A DNA stretch of 64,000 nt, taken from assembly GCF_000724625.1 (NCBI RefSeq), contig NZ_CP007139.1, forward strand, positions 4,774,001-4,838,000. Direction: 5' to 3'. Positions 17,851 through 28,645 of this stretch are shown in pieces (the stretch's first letter is position 1; every line of letters begins with the position of its first letter). The DNA comes from Fimbriimonas ginsengisoli Gsoil 348. Lineage in GTDB: Bacteria > Armatimonadota > Fimbriimonadia > Fimbriimonadales > Fimbriimonadaceae. The position numbers and the translations under genes are program-made. The notes under the pieces were generated by a model. It was given only the letters and a program-made list of their open reading frames with translations. It was not told where the DNA came from and did not search any database.

Positions 17851-19071
17851 TTGAATAACCGGCAACTGTTACGTACCAGCCGCACTTTGGCCATTATCGG
17901 CGGTTCCTCGCTGTTTCTCTGGGGCGCTCTCTCGCCACCCGCGTCGGGAGTTCTCCAAGGACCACCTCGCCCGCCCAAGCCGCTTGGCGGTCTGACGCCG
18001 GCCGAGCAGCGGCTCTTCCAAGCCGGGGTCGGTGTATTCGCCGAACTGGAAGCCCCGCCGGACGGCCTCGGCCCGGTATTCAACGGTGTTTCCTGCGCCG
18101 AATGTCACCGGGCCGGTGGCTTGGGCGGCGCGGCGGAGAATCTCGGCGTCGCCAGGGTCACTCGGATTGGGGGGATGACCAACGGAAAGTACACCGACCT
18201 GGCTCAGGTCGGCGGCCCGCTATTGCAGTCACGCTCTTTGCGGGAGCTGATCCGGGGTTACCCGGTTCCGGGGGAAGTGGTGCCCAAAGAAGCACAGTTC
18301 GTCTCCCATCGGATCACCACGCCCCTCTTTGGCGCCGGCTTGATTGAGGCGATTCCGGACTCGGCAATCCTTGCGTTGGAGCGTCAAAGTCAGCCTGACG
18401 GCGTACACGGAGTGGCAAATCGGGTTCTAAACCCCGATACCGGCAAGACCGAGATTGGCAGGTTCGGTTGGAAGGCGCAGGTTTCGGCTCTCCACTGGTT
18501 TTCGGGAGATGCGTACCTCAATGAGATGGGAATCACCAGCCCGGTCTTCTCGCATGAGAACCTTCCGCAAGGGAAACCGATTCCGAAAGGGGCTGACCAG
18601 GTCCCGGACCCCGAGGAGGCGGGACCTGACATCGCCGCCGCGACGGACTTTATGCGTTTCCTCGCGCCCCTCGATCCGGTACCCCCAACTCCCGAAGCGA
18701 TTCGCGGCGAGGCGATCTTCGCCAACGTTCGCTGTACTTCGTGTCACGTGCCGACATTGCAAACCGGCGCCAACCTGTCGAAAGCTCTCTCCAACATACC
18801 GGTCCGACTCTTCTCGGATTTGCTGCTGCACCGGATGGGCGCTGGCCTCGCCGACGGGATCCAGCAGGGTCAGGCCGCGGGTGACCAGTTCAGAACCGCG
18901 CCGCTATGGGGAGTCGGCCGAAGGCCGTTCCTTCTTCACGACGGCCGTGCCAACTCTGTCGATCAAGCAATCCGTCTCCACGCCGGAGAAGCGCTCTCGT
19001 CACACGACCGCTACCTGCGGCTCAATCCTCGCGACCGGAACGCGGTGATCGAGTTCTTGAACGGCCTCTAA
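17851..19071 (+). CDS. Di-heme cytochrome c family protein (DUF1111/di-heme oxidoreductase)
   Basis: 406 aa, exported. Seen: N-terminal hydrophobic signal (TLAIIGGSSLFLWGALS), two c-type heme sites CAECH (82-86) and CTSCH (295-299), and the C-terminal block FRTAPLWGVGRRPFLLHDGR typical of DUF1111 di-heme proteins related to MauG/CcpA peroxidases. The TTG at 17851 is favoured over TTG at 17845 because GGGAGG at 17839-17844 then has a six-base spacing. Probably acts in periplasmic electron transfer or oxidation; substrate unknown. Monocistronic. Confidence 0.88.
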   Translation: MNNRQLLRTSRTLAIIGGSSLFLWGALSPPASGVLQGPPRPPKPLGGLTPAEQRLFQAGVGVFAELEAPPDGLGPVFNGVSCAECHRAGGLGGAAENLGVARVTRIGGMTNGKYTDLAQVGGPLLQSRSLRELIRGYPVPGEVVPKEAQFVSHRITTPLFGAGLIEAIPDSAILALERQSQPDGVHGVANRVLNPDTGKTEIGRFGWKAQVSALHWFSGDAYLNEMGITSPVFSHENLPQGKPIPKGADQVPDPEEAGPDIAAATDFMRFLAPLDPVPPTPEAIRGEAIFANVRCTSCHVPTLQTGANLSKALSNIPVRLFSDLLLHRMGAGLADGIQQGQAAGDQFRTAPLWGVGRRPFLLHDGRANSVDQAIRLHAGEALSSHDRYLRLNPRDRNAVIEFLNGL

Positions 19072-19072
19072 C

Positions 19073-19228
19073 CGTGGCACTGGCTTCTAGCCAGTGGGTC
19101 CCAAGGGCAGGATGCCCGTGGCCCGTTTCCCACGGCCGTGAGGGCTGTGGGATTCATTGGCTGGGAGCCGATGCTACGTTTACACGACCAGGATGGTCGT
19201 GATACACACGGGCTGGAAGCCCGTGCCA
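19073..19228. repeat. Composite of dispersed inverted repeats
   Basis: Successive palindromes fill the gap: CACTGGCTTCTAGCCAGTG, GGGCAGGATGCCC, a CCCACGGCC...GGGCTGTGGG pair, TGGCTGGGAGCCGATGCTAC (a member of the GTAGC-TCGGC family, compare 45619-45638), and ACGGGCTGGAAGCCCGTG ending next to the DUF5655 gene stop. No coding content. Confidence 0.7.
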
Positions 19229-19672
19229 CTAGCCGTGCCGTCCCTGTTGCTCGCCGTACTCGGTGGAGGCGAGCAGCAGGGCGCGGATATCTTCGTCCAC
19301 CTCTTCCGGGTTTGCCAGTCGAACGTAGTGCACGTGCTGATCCGGGGCGAACGACTGGATCTTGTCGATACGAGGGGTGATCGTGACGTTTCGTAAAACA
19401 AACGAGGCTCGGAAATAGCTCTTCATCGGCGACCCACCCGAGCAGCGGGTGCGTAGTTGAAATGAGACGCGCGTCTTCTGCGGGATCACGTGGAAGTCGG
19501 CCACCTCCCTGGCCATCCGTTCAAACGCCTGGTATGTCCTCCAAACCTGCGGCTGGACTCCGGCGAACAGCGCTTCCAGCGTAAAGGAGCCACAGGAATG
19601 CCACAGGTTTTCGGTGGCGAACTTCTGCCCGCATTCAGGGCATGTCCAGAGGTCGGCGTCTTGATGGCCCAC
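19229..19672 (-). CDS. DUF5655-family protein with N-terminal zinc-finger-like motif
   Basis: 147 aa, GTG start at 19672. Seen: N-terminal LWTCPECGQKFATENLWHSC, a Cys2-His-Cys arrangement typical of the N-terminus of many DUF5655 proteins, followed by a compact alpha/beta domain (TRVSFQLRTRCSGG...SYFRASFVLR) typical of DUF5655. Function of the family is unknown; the domain is related to nucleic-acid-binding restriction-type accessory domains in some proteins, but no partner is seen here. No clear ribosome site. Confidence 0.75.
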   Translation of the reverse strand: MGHQDADLWTCPECGQKFATENLWHSCGSFTLEALFAGVQPQVWRTYQAFERMAREVADFHVIPQKTRVSFQLRTRCSGGSPMKSYFRASFVLRNVTITPRIDKIQSFAPDQHVHYVRLANPEEVDEDIRALLLASTEYGEQQGRHG

Positions 19673-19787
19673 GGATTAAGTATAAGCCCGGGCGTTCGGG
19701 GTCGAAACCGTGCTTATTGACCCAAGCTTCGAGCGTGGGAGCGTTCTCCGCACGGGTGAAAAGCGCGAAGGGCTTCGCGCACTCCCA

Positions 19788-19826
19788 AAGAAGAGGCCCG
19801 CCGGTCCAATGGAACGGCGGGCCTCT
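19788..19826 (-). terminator. Rho-independent terminator of tuf
   Basis: AAGAGGCCCGCCG and CGGCGGGCCTCTT form a 13-bp stem with an 11-nt loop, 22 bp past the tuf stop on the minus strand, followed by TCTTT. Confidence 0.8.
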
Positions 19827-19847
19827 TGCCCTTGCGGGAGATCTACC

Positions 19848-21059
19848 TTACTGGATGATCTCGGTGATCGCGCCGGCGCCGACGGTTCGGCCGCCTTCGC
19901 GGATCGCGAACTTGGAGCCCTGCTCCATAGCGATCGGAGCGATGAGCTCGATCGTCATGGTGATGTTGTCTCCCGGCATGACCATCTCGACGCCGTCCGG
20001 CAGGTTCAGCGTTCCGGTCACGTCGGTGGTGCGGAAGAAGAACTGCGGTCGGTAACCCGACACGAACGGAGTGTGCCGGCCGCCCTCGTCCTTGGAGAGG
20101 ACATAAACCTCTGCCTTAAACTTGGTGTGCGGCTTGATGGTGCCCGGCTTACAAATGACCATTCCGCGCTCAATGTCGTCGCGAGCGACGCCACGGAGAA
20201 GCAGACCGACGTTGTCGCCCGCCTCACAGTAGTCGAGTACCTTGCGGAACATCTCGATACCGGTGCAGACCGTCTTGCGAGGAGCCTCGCGAAGACCAAC
20301 GATCTCGACTTCCTCCATCGACTTGAGCTGACCGCGCTCGACACGGCCCGTCGCAACGGTGCCACGACCGGTGATCGTGAACACGTCTTCGACGGCGGTG
20401 AGGAACGGCTTGTCCTTGTCGCGCTCGGGGGTCGGAATCCAGCTGTCGACGGCCGCCATCAGGTCGAGGATCGCCTTGATGTACTTGTCGTCCATGTCGA
20501 CCTTGCCCGCTTCCACGAGGTCCAGCGCCTTGCGGGCGGAACCCTGGATGATCGGCGTGTTGTCGCCATCGAAACCGTACTTGCTGAGAAGCTCGCGGAT
20601 CTCCATGTCGACCAGCTCGATCAGCTCCGGATCGTCGACCGCGTCCACCTTGTTGATGAACACGACGATGTACGGAACGCCAACCTGACGGGCGAGCAGG
20701 ATGTGCTCGCGAGTCTGCTGCATCGGACCGTCGGTACCGGCTACGACCAAGATCGCGCCGTCCATCTGAGCGGCGCCGGTGATCATGTTCTTGATGAAGT
20801 CGGCGTGGCCCGGACAGTCAACGTGGGCGTAGTGGCGGGTCTCCGTCTCATACTCCTGGTGGGAGATGTTGATGGTGATTCCACGCGCCTTCTCTTCCGG
20901 TGCGGAGTCGATGTCGCTGTACTTCGCTGCCTTCGCGAGACCCTTCTCCTGAAGAATGCCGGTAATAGCGGCGGTCAACGTTGTCTTGCCGTGATCAACG
21001 TGACCGATCGTTCCGATGTTCACGTGCGGCTTCTTTCTCTCGAATTTAGCTCTTGCCAT
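19848..21059 (-). CDS. tuf: Elongation factor Tu
   Basis: 403-aa GTPase that delivers aminoacyl-tRNA to the ribosome. Seen: G1 GHVDHGKT (19-26), G2 RGITI, G3 DCPGH, G4 NKVD, and full domains 2 and 3 with the C-terminal [13 protein letters not shown]. Strongly biased codon use. It is not adjacent to fusA here: a secreted-protein gene, a large lectin-like gene and a terminator separate them, so tuf is its own transcription unit in this genome. Confidence 0.98.
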   Translation of the reverse strand: MARAKFERKKPHVNIGTIGHVDHGKTTLTAAITGILQEKGLAKAAKYSDIDSAPEEKARGITINISHQEYETETRHYAHVDCPGHADFIKNMITGAAQMDGAILVVAGTDGPMQQTREHILLARQVGVPYIVVFINKVDAVDDPELIELVDMEIRELLSKYGFDGDNTPIIQGSARKALDLVEAGKVDMDDKYIKAILDLMAAVDSWIPTPERDKDKPFLTAVEDVFTITGRGTVATGRVERGQLKSMEEVEIVGLREAPRKTVCTGIEMFRKVLDYCEAGDNVGLLLRGVARDDIERGMVICKPGTIKPHTKFKAEVYVLSKDEGGRHTPFVSGYRPQFFFRTTDVTGTLNLPDGVEMVMPGDNITMTIELIAPIAMEQGSKFAIREGGRTVGAGAITEIIQ

Positions 21060-21158
21060 TGCTCTGTTTTAAATCCTTTCGTCTCTGCGCGGAGGGCGAC
21101 CCGTCGCCCGATTTCGGTCTCACCCCAATCCGCACGGAGGGGTTAGCGACAAACGGGT

Positions 21159-21188
21159 AGTTTACCGCCGCAGAACCTGAGTTAGCAA
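21159..21188 (-). promoter_or_regulatory. Possible sigma-70-type promoter of tuf
   Basis: On the minus strand TTGCTA (21188-21183) and TAAACT (21164-21159) are separated by 18 bp, about 100 bp upstream of the tuf start. The match to consensus is moderate and no transcript data are available. Confidence 0.3.
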
Positions 21189-21331
21189 GTGCGAATCACG
21201 TGTGTGGAAAGGTATCGGCCGACCTGTCCGACAAACGATGTTCGGTCCTCGGCCCAAACGAACGTCGCCCGACTCCTTTCGTCTAAGGCGTAATAGATGC
21301 TAGGCAAATGTGCCTGGCAAGGGAGAGCCAA

Positions 21332-21781
21332 ATGAACAAGCTGACAGGATTACTCGCGGCCACGATACTCGGCTGCACGCTTGGGCTGACCACCATCGCA
21401 TCGGCCCAAGAAGGTCGCCATCGCGGATGGGAACACGCTGGCAAGCACGACGAAGGTAGGCACCTAGGTTGGCAAAAGCACTGGAACGGACACGACAACG
21501 GTCTTCACGTGGGACAGTGGCGTGAGGGGGATCGCGACCGAATTGCTTGGCAGCGGCGAGAGGCAGCACATCGCCTATGGTGGCAACGCAATTGGGCGGA
21601 ACGTAATCGTGTCCTTGCCTGGAGACGCAGCCGTGAGCTGCTTGCCGAGAGGCGAGCGCAGGCATTCGCTCGCCGGCACCGCCATAGCCGCGGAATCGAT
21701 CTCATACGCGCCGAAGGGCGCGTTCGGGCGGCGGACGAAGCACGTGCCCGAGCGGCGATTCGCCGCCGGCACGGAGGCTAG
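21332..21781 (+). CDS. Secreted Trp/His/Arg-rich protein
   Basis: 149 aa from ATG 21332, which has GGGAGAG upstream; the ATG-like start at 21308 adds nothing. Seen: a signal peptide cleaved near IASAQ, then a mature chain very rich in Arg, His and Trp (for example RHRGWEHAGKHDEGRHLGW), with repeated G-W/H and W-Q-R units and an Arg/Ala-rich tail. Strongly basic. No family recognised; could bind metal, nucleic acid or acidic polymers. Convergent with the lectin-like gene. Confidence 0.65.
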   Translation: MNKLTGLLAATILGCTLGLTTIASAQEGRHRGWEHAGKHDEGRHLGWQKHWNGHDNGLHVGQWREGDRDRIAWQRREAAHRLWWQRNWAERNRVLAWRRSRELLAERRAQAFARRHRHSRGIDLIRAEGRVRAADEARARAAIRRRHGG

Positions 21782-21787
21782 TCCCTT

Positions 21788-21842
21788 CCAAAATCGGCAA
21801 GCGGTAGATGGTCGTCGACCATCTACCGCTTGCCGATTTTGG
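21788..21842. terminator. Perfect 26-bp inverted repeat, bidirectional terminator
   Basis: Arms of 26 bp beginning CCAAAATCGGCAAGCGGTAG and a GTC loop, lying between two convergent genes (stops at 21781 and 21851). The AAAA/TTTT at the arm ends gives a U-rich exit in both directions. Confidence 0.85.
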
Positions 21843-21850
21843 CTCCTCGA

Positions 21851-24469
21851 CTAGGGGTTGTAGTTGCTCGGCTCGGGATCGCCGACCTTGCCGAAGTAGA
21901 GATTCATCAAAGCCACGTCCCTCGCGTCGAAGCGGCCGTCGCCGTTCAAATCGAGGTTCCTCAGGTTAGCAGGTACCAGCGCCGCAGTATCCGGGAGAAA
22001 CCATGTGGTCGCCGGAACGGCTCCGAAGGCGGACGTCGTAAAGATCGTGTAGTCCGCGGAGTCCGTAACGTTGTTGTTCGTTACGTCGCCCGGAGTAAGG
22101 ACCACGCTTGCGACTCCGTTGAGGGAGTACACGCTGCCCGTGAGCTTGAGCGGAGCGCTCTTGCCCACCGTGTGGAAAGGATCCTTCACCCACACCTGCG
22201 AGATCCCGCCGGTGGCGAACTCCGGCAGGCCGTCCGCAACGGTCAAGGTTGCGGTGCCGGCTCCGGTACCGCTGAAGGTTACGACTCTATTGATCACGAT
22301 CCGGTCTCGGGTTCCGACAATCCCGTCTCCGCCCTTACGGCCCAAGACGATTCGAACCAAGCGGTTCACCGGTCCAGGGGCCGAGAAGCCGGTCAACTGA
22401 ATTGGGAGCGAAAGAGTCGAAGGCGGCGGAATCTGGATCGACACGGTCCGCGTGGAGGGGGTTGCGGCGTTCCCGGCCCGGTCGCTGACGTTCGCGCTGA
22501 GGCTCATCGTCATGGTGCCTAGGGGGAGTGTGAGCACGGCCCCGAAGATGCCGTTGACCGGGTTCAAGGAACCCATCCGGATCGTGCGCGTCGTCACAAG
22601 TCCGTGGTTGCTCGTGAGGGTGACATTGAGAAGAGGCGCATCGGCAAGGCCGGAGCCCGTGTCGTTTGCGCCGACTACGATTTGCATGCTCTTCGCCGTG
22701 TAGTCGGTGCCGGTCAACTGTTGAACACCGACCGGACCCATCGCCGGGGCCAAAGGATCTACGACAACTCCATTGGAGTCCAACGTTCTTGCGAAGTAGA
22801 CGCCGGCCGCCGAATTGAAGCTGGTCCAGAGCGGACCGCCGGCATATTGCCAGAGCACGCCCAGCCTGCTGCCGCCAGGATTGTAGCTTCCTTGAGGGGC
22901 CACAAAGTTGTACGACTCCAGAAGCAGCGGTTGCTGAGTGGCCTTCGCCACGATGCCGGTGAACTGGGAGTGGTCGAATCGACCCGTAACGTTAGGCGCG
23001 AATACCGGAGCCCCCGCTGCCTCGAACAGGGCAGTGTTTTCGTACTGTCCCTCGAGGAAGCTGAGGGCCGTGCCGGCCTGATACAGTTGGAGCGAAGCGT
23101 GGTACCCCATCGCCTTAAAAGGAAGATAGGAGTTGTAGAGGCCGAAGACGGCGGTCGCCGGCCGGTCCTTCGTTCCTAGGTAGGGATTGGCCGTGAAGGC
23201 GTACAGGGTGCCGGTGCTTGCCGAGGTCCAGAAGCCGTAGACCGCGGCCTGAGTGGGAGTCGCCGGCGTCTGCGAAGTCCGAGTCACGTTTGCCATCTGG
23301 ACCGCGAAGCTTGCGGACGAGAGACTTTCGCTACCACCGACAAGGGTTTGGGTCACGTAACTGTTGGTACCAGGGCCATTTAGCTGAATAAAGAAGACCT
23401 GGACCCCGCCCGTTCCATTCACGTTCACTTGCACCCGGTACCGATTGGCCACGCTGGCTCCCGGAAGCGCGATTTCTTGGCTGTACCAGAGGTTGGCAAT
23501 GTGGCCAAAGAACTTCCCGTCCTTCCGATAGAACATTACGCGCAGGCCATTCATGTTCGACAGGTCGATCGGCGCGACGCCGGCCGAGCTAGCCGCGCGC
23601 ACCACCAACGTGGATCCCTCGTGGCCGTCCGCCGCATTGCCGGCGAACCAGTCGGTCAACGAGCTTGGGTTCGGCCACCGGGCCGGGTCGCCGAGGTCCA
23701 CGTCGAACCCGTAGCTGGTGCCGCGAAGATTGAGATAGTCGCGGACCGTCGGCGTCTTAGACCAATTCGAAAACGGGGTGAAACACCAAATGCTCGAAGG
23801 CTCCTGCACCATGCCAGAGGCGCCAATTCCGTCGCGGTCGGTCGTAGCTCCGACAACTCGATTCAGAGCCGCCAAGTAGCTGCCGTTAAGGTCGACTGGA
23901 AGTCCTGACGTGAACGGAGCCGGTGCGGTGGCCACACTGTCGAGCTCCTCAATGTAGGAGCTGGGGCTTAGGGTCGGCGTCACCGCCTTTGTAGCATCGT
24001 TCCAATTGGCTCCGCGCACGAGGCCTTGCCCCATGAAGTGGATGGCGGAGTCCGGATCACCGTTGGGCTCGCCCGGAAGCCAGGCGGTGAAAGAAAATGC
24101 CTCCCCCGTCACCCAGCTAAATCCGGCCGGGCTCTGAAGGGCGCCAAGCCAGGGACCGATATCGATTGTCTCGTTAGAGTCCGTATGCCAGTAAGCGTCA
24201 TCGCTTGAAAGGTTGTATACGAAGTTGTTCTCGCCCTGGGACGTGATCGTCGCCAAGTGCACTCCGTCCTGGATGGCGGCGGCGCGTGCCGAAGTCCAAG
24301 AGATCTCCGAGCCGTTGTCTACGGCTCGGTACCAGTGCCCGTTACCGCCGTCGGAGACCTTCCACTGGGTCCATGGGGTTGCAGCGGCAGAAGCGGCGGC
24401 GGCAAACATCACGCCTCCGGCAAGTGCGATCGCGCGTCGGAAGAATTGCAGAGGCAAGCGAGTTTTCAT
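21851..24469 (-). CDS. Large secreted protein with C-type lectin-like domain and dockerin-like C-terminus
   Basis: 872 aa from ATG 24469. Seen: signal peptide ending near AAASAAA; a C-type lectin-like region (HWYRAVDNGSEISWTSARAA... to ...NWNDATKA, with WLPGEPNGD resembling the sugar-binding EPN/ND motif); a long beta-rich central part; an Ig-like segment; and a C-terminal dockerin-type pair (TPGDVTNNNVTDSADYTIF and LDLNGDGRFDARDVALMNLY) with EF-hand-like Asp/Asn spacing. Extracellular, probably Ca-dependent adhesion or polysaccharide binding. No sorting signal such as PEP-CTERM seen. It is inserted between tuf and fusA. Confidence 0.8.
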   Translation of the reverse strand: MKTRLPLQFFRRAIALAGGVMFAAAASAAATPWTQWKVSDGGNGHWYRAVDNGSEISWTSARAAAIQDGVHLATITSQGENNFVYNLSSDDAYWHTDSNETIDIGPWLGALQSPAGFSWVTGEAFSFTAWLPGEPNGDPDSAIHFMGQGLVRGANWNDATKAVTPTLSPSSYIEELDSVATAPAPFTSGLPVDLNGSYLAALNRVVGATTDRDGIGASGMVQEPSSIWCFTPFSNWSKTPTVRDYLNLRGTSYGFDVDLGDPARWPNPSSLTDWFAGNAADGHEGSTLVVRAASSAGVAPIDLSNMNGLRVMFYRKDGKFFGHIANLWYSQEIALPGASVANRYRVQVNVNGTGGVQVFFIQLNGPGTNSYVTQTLVGGSESLSSASFAVQMANVTRTSQTPATPTQAAVYGFWTSASTGTLYAFTANPYLGTKDRPATAVFGLYNSYLPFKAMGYHASLQLYQAGTALSFLEGQYENTALFEAAGAPVFAPNVTGRFDHSQFTGIVAKATQQPLLLESYNFVAPQGSYNPGGSRLGVLWQYAGGPLWTSFNSAAGVYFARTLDSNGVVVDPLAPAMGPVGVQQLTGTDYTAKSMQIVVGANDTGSGLADAPLLNVTLTSNHGLVTTRTIRMGSLNPVNGIFGAVLTLPLGTMTMSLSANVSDRAGNAATPSTRTVSIQIPPPSTLSLPIQLTGFSAPGPVNRLVRIVLGRKGGDGIVGTRDRIVINRVVTFSGTGAGTATLTVADGLPEFATGGISQVWVKDPFHTVGKSAPLKLTGSVYSLNGVASVVLTPGDVTNNNVTDSADYTIFTTSAFGAVPATTWFLPDTAALVPANLRNLDLNGDGRFDARDVALMNLYFGKVGDPEPSNYNP

Positions 24470-24842
24470 CGTTCGGAAAATCCCTAAATACACCGCCATT
24501 TCCGCACCAGTAAAAAGCGTGCAAAAAATGACGGGGAAATCAATCGAGCCTGGAGTATAGGAGCGGGTTAAGCGTTAAATTGGGATTCTGCGGTGCGAAA
24601 CCTCCTTCCTACCGCATAAGCCAGCATTTGTAACAGTAAAGATCCTGCCGACAGAGCCCGATTTACGCTCCGCGCTCTTCACTGCGGTAACCACGGCCTT
24701 GTCAGCCCCGGGAAGTCGCTAAACGGAAGTTAGCGGTTGGCAGTTCGGCAAGAGGGTGTGCCTTACAAAGCAAGATGCCCGGGAGCCTAAGCTCCCGGGC
24801 ATCTTATTAGCGGTGGCGGGCCCGGTTTTACCGGACGCGCAC
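24470..24842. other. Intergenic region with possible gene relic and fusA terminator
   Basis: Holds the fusA terminator (24771-24804). At 24641-24664 the sequence GATCCTGCCGACAGAGCCCG continuing ATTT matches the first codons of the TPR gene at 15420 (15426-15449) at 22 of 24 bases. No intact reading frame follows, so a decayed fragment or chance match. Confidence 0.4.
24771..24804 (-). terminator. Rho-independent terminator of fusA
   Basis: Perfect 15-bp stem AAGATGCCCGGGAGC / GCTCCCGGGCATCTT with a CTAA loop, 38 bp past the fusA stop; U-containing tail TGCTTTG on the minus strand. Confidence 0.85.
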
Positions 24843-26978
<2,136 letters not shown>

Positions 26979-27427
26979 TTTGGTTTCTCTTCTTGAAAAA
27001 TTAACTACGCGGGCGTTGGGGTCGTCGCGGCTCTATGCCGGAGCGACCTTTCCTCAACAAAACACCCCACCTTTTCAGCGGGGCGTTGTAAGATGTCACA
27101 GGTTGAGTGCGTTCGTTCTTGCGTTCTAACGTTTCTTCCCGAATCTCTATTACGCCGCGCATGGCGCGATGTTGAGGTCCAAGGGGAGATTATTGCGCTT
27201 TGTCTGGCCGGAAGTCAATGTGGCGGCCCTTCCGGGGATGCCAAACGTTGAGCATGCGGCTTCTTTTGCCTCGAAACCACCGCTACAGCTCGGGAAACGT
27301 GGGCTCGAGAGCGGGGAGCCGTTCGTAGACGTCTAGCTCGATCGAAATCGTTTTTGTTGCCACAGCCCAAATAAAGAGGGCCGGGAGCGCTTGCTCCCGG
27401 CCCTCTTTAGCAGTTGGTCCCGCCCGA
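26979..27427. other. Intergenic region between rpsG and fusA
   Basis: 449 bp. It contains the rpsG terminator (27373-27408) and must contain the fusA promoter. No supported gene, tRNA or repeat was found; several short frames exist but none has a ribosome site and protein-like composition. Confidence 0.5.
27373..27408 (-). terminator. Rho-independent terminator of rpsL-rpsG
   Basis: AAAGAGGGCCGGGAGC pairs perfectly with GCTCCCGGCCCTCTTT (16 bp, loop GCTT), 19 bp after the rpsG stop. Confidence 0.88.
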
Positions 27428-27898
27428 TTAGAATCGGTAATGGGCGAATGCCTTGTTCGCTTCGGCCATGCGGTGCGTGTCTTCTCGCTTCTTGATCGTG
27501 GATCCGGTGCCGTTGAAAGCATCGAGGATCTCGGAGCTGAGCCGATCGATCATCGTCTTGCCGGAGCGGCGGCGGGCGTTGGCGATGAGCCACCGCAGAG
27601 CGAGCGTTCGCCGGCGATCCGGGCGGACGTCCATCGGAACCTGGTAGGTCTGGCCACCGACACGGCGAGGTCGAACCTCGACCGCCGGCATGGCGTTCTG
27701 AATCGCCTTGTCGAAGACTTCTAGCGCCGGAGTGCCCGACTTTTCCTCGCAAATCTGCATTGCGCGGTAGAAAATTTTCTCGGCGACGCCCTTCTTGCCG
27801 TCGACCATCATCCGGTTGATGAAGCGAGTCATCATTTCGGATCCGTAAATCGGATCCGGAACGGTGATTCTCTTAACTGGAGGGCCCTTTCTAGGCAT
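27428..27898 (-). CDS. rpsG: 30S ribosomal protein S7
   Basis: 156 aa, the standard length. Binds the 16S rRNA 3' major domain and nucleates head assembly. Seen: PRKGP start, [24 protein letters not shown] and [11 protein letters not shown], all S7 hallmarks. Its ATG overlaps the rpsL TAA by one base (TAATG), so the two are translationally coupled. In E. coli S7 autoregulates at the rpsL-rpsG junction; the one-base overlap here leaves no such spacer. Confidence 0.98.
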   Translation of the reverse strand: MPRKGPPVKRITVPDPIYGSEMMTRFINRMMVDGKKGVAEKIFYRAMQICEEKSGTPALEVFDKAIQNAMPAVEVRPRRVGGQTYQVPMDVRPDRRRTLALRWLIANARRRSGKTMIDRLSSEILDAFNGTGSTIKKREDTHRMAEANKAFAHYRF

Positions 27899-28308
27899 TA
27901 GCGGCGACCTCCCTTAGCGGCGGCAGGCGCTTGACCCGGCTTCGGACGCTTCGTGCCGTACTTGCTGCGGCCCTGCATTCGCTTGGCGGTACCGGCCGTC
28001 TGCTGAGTTCCGCGGACAATGTGATAGCGCACGCCCGGGAGGTCCTTAACACGGCCTCCTCGAACGAGCACCACCGAGTGCTCCTGAAGGTTATGTCCCT
28101 CGCCCGGAATGTAGGCGGTGACCTCGATGCCGTTGGTCAGACGAACACGAGCCGTCTTCCGAAGCGCCGAGTTCGGCTTCTTCGGGGTCATGGTTCGGAC
28201 AACGGTGCAAACGCCTCGCTTAAAAGGGTTGCTCTTGAGCGCAGGCGACTTCGATTTGGTTTTAGGAGCGCTACGTCCTTTGCGGACTAGCTGATTAACG
28301 GTCGGCAT
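27898..28308 (-). CDS. rpsL: 30S ribosomal protein S12
   Basis: 136 aa. Decoding-centre protein. Seen: [12 protein letters not shown]-terminus, the [11 protein letters not shown] loop containing the Lys that is changed in streptomycin-resistant mutants, [11 protein letters not shown] and the GVRYHIVRG block. The streptomycin-loop Lys residues are wild-type. C-terminal tail is Ala/Gly/Arg-rich. First gene of the rpsL-rpsG unit, preceded by an attenuator-like hairpin. Confidence 0.98.
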   Translation of the reverse strand: MPTVNQLVRKGRSAPKTKSKSPALKSNPFKRGVCTVVRTMTPKKPNSALRKTARVRLTNGIEVTAYIPGEGHNLQEHSVVLVRGGRVKDLPGVRYHIVRGTQQTAGTAKRMQGRSKYGTKRPKPGQAPAAAKGGRR

Positions 28309-28388
28309 TCATACCTCGATGCTTCATTTGTCTTGCTACTTCCCTCTCGGGTTCATTCCTATGGGGTCTGCGGCCAAGCTCAGGCAAC

Positions 28389-28424
28389 AAAAAACCCCAT
28401 CGCATTGTCATCACGCGATCGGGG
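28389..28424 (-). promoter_or_regulatory. Terminator-like hairpin in the rpsL leader (candidate attenuator)
   Basis: On the minus strand CCCC(G)ATCGC pairs with GCGATGGGG (9 bp with one bulged G, 11-nt loop) and is followed by TTTTTT. It sits about 80 bp upstream of the rpsL start with no minus-strand gene before it, so it is either a leader attenuator or the end of an unrecognised short transcript. A downstream ACCCCAT (minus strand, near 28369) could compete for the 3' arm. Confidence 0.55.
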
Positions 28425-28562
28425 CGCAGGTTAGCTTCCAGAGAGCCTTGCTGTTACACTGTCGACGTTTCTCCGGAATCCGGCCAGCGCCACCTCACCA
28501 CGTGATTGTTTGAAGGCACAGTGCCCCCAGACAATCCGAGAGTATGTCGCCTCGGTTGAGGT

Positions 28563-28628
28563 GATGTCAAGCGTTGGGCGCCCAGCCGTAGCGGTTCCAA
28601 CGCTCAACGCCGACGCCTACCGCCTCCC
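28563..28628. repeat. Short repeat of the AACGCC...CTACCGCCT family
   Basis: GCGTTGGGCGCCC and CTCAACGCCGACGCCTACCG flank the M32 gene promoter region. Related strings occur at 56644-56671 and inside leuS (53969-54026). The remaining 28425-28562 shows nothing recognisable beyond presumed promoters. Confidence 0.5.
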
Positions 28629-28645
28629 AAAGCTAAACTCCCATC

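Noticed and set aside
19710-21146. Long plus-strand open frame antisense to tuf
   Set aside because: It mirrors the biased codon use of tuf; tuf is certain and the antisense product has no domain.
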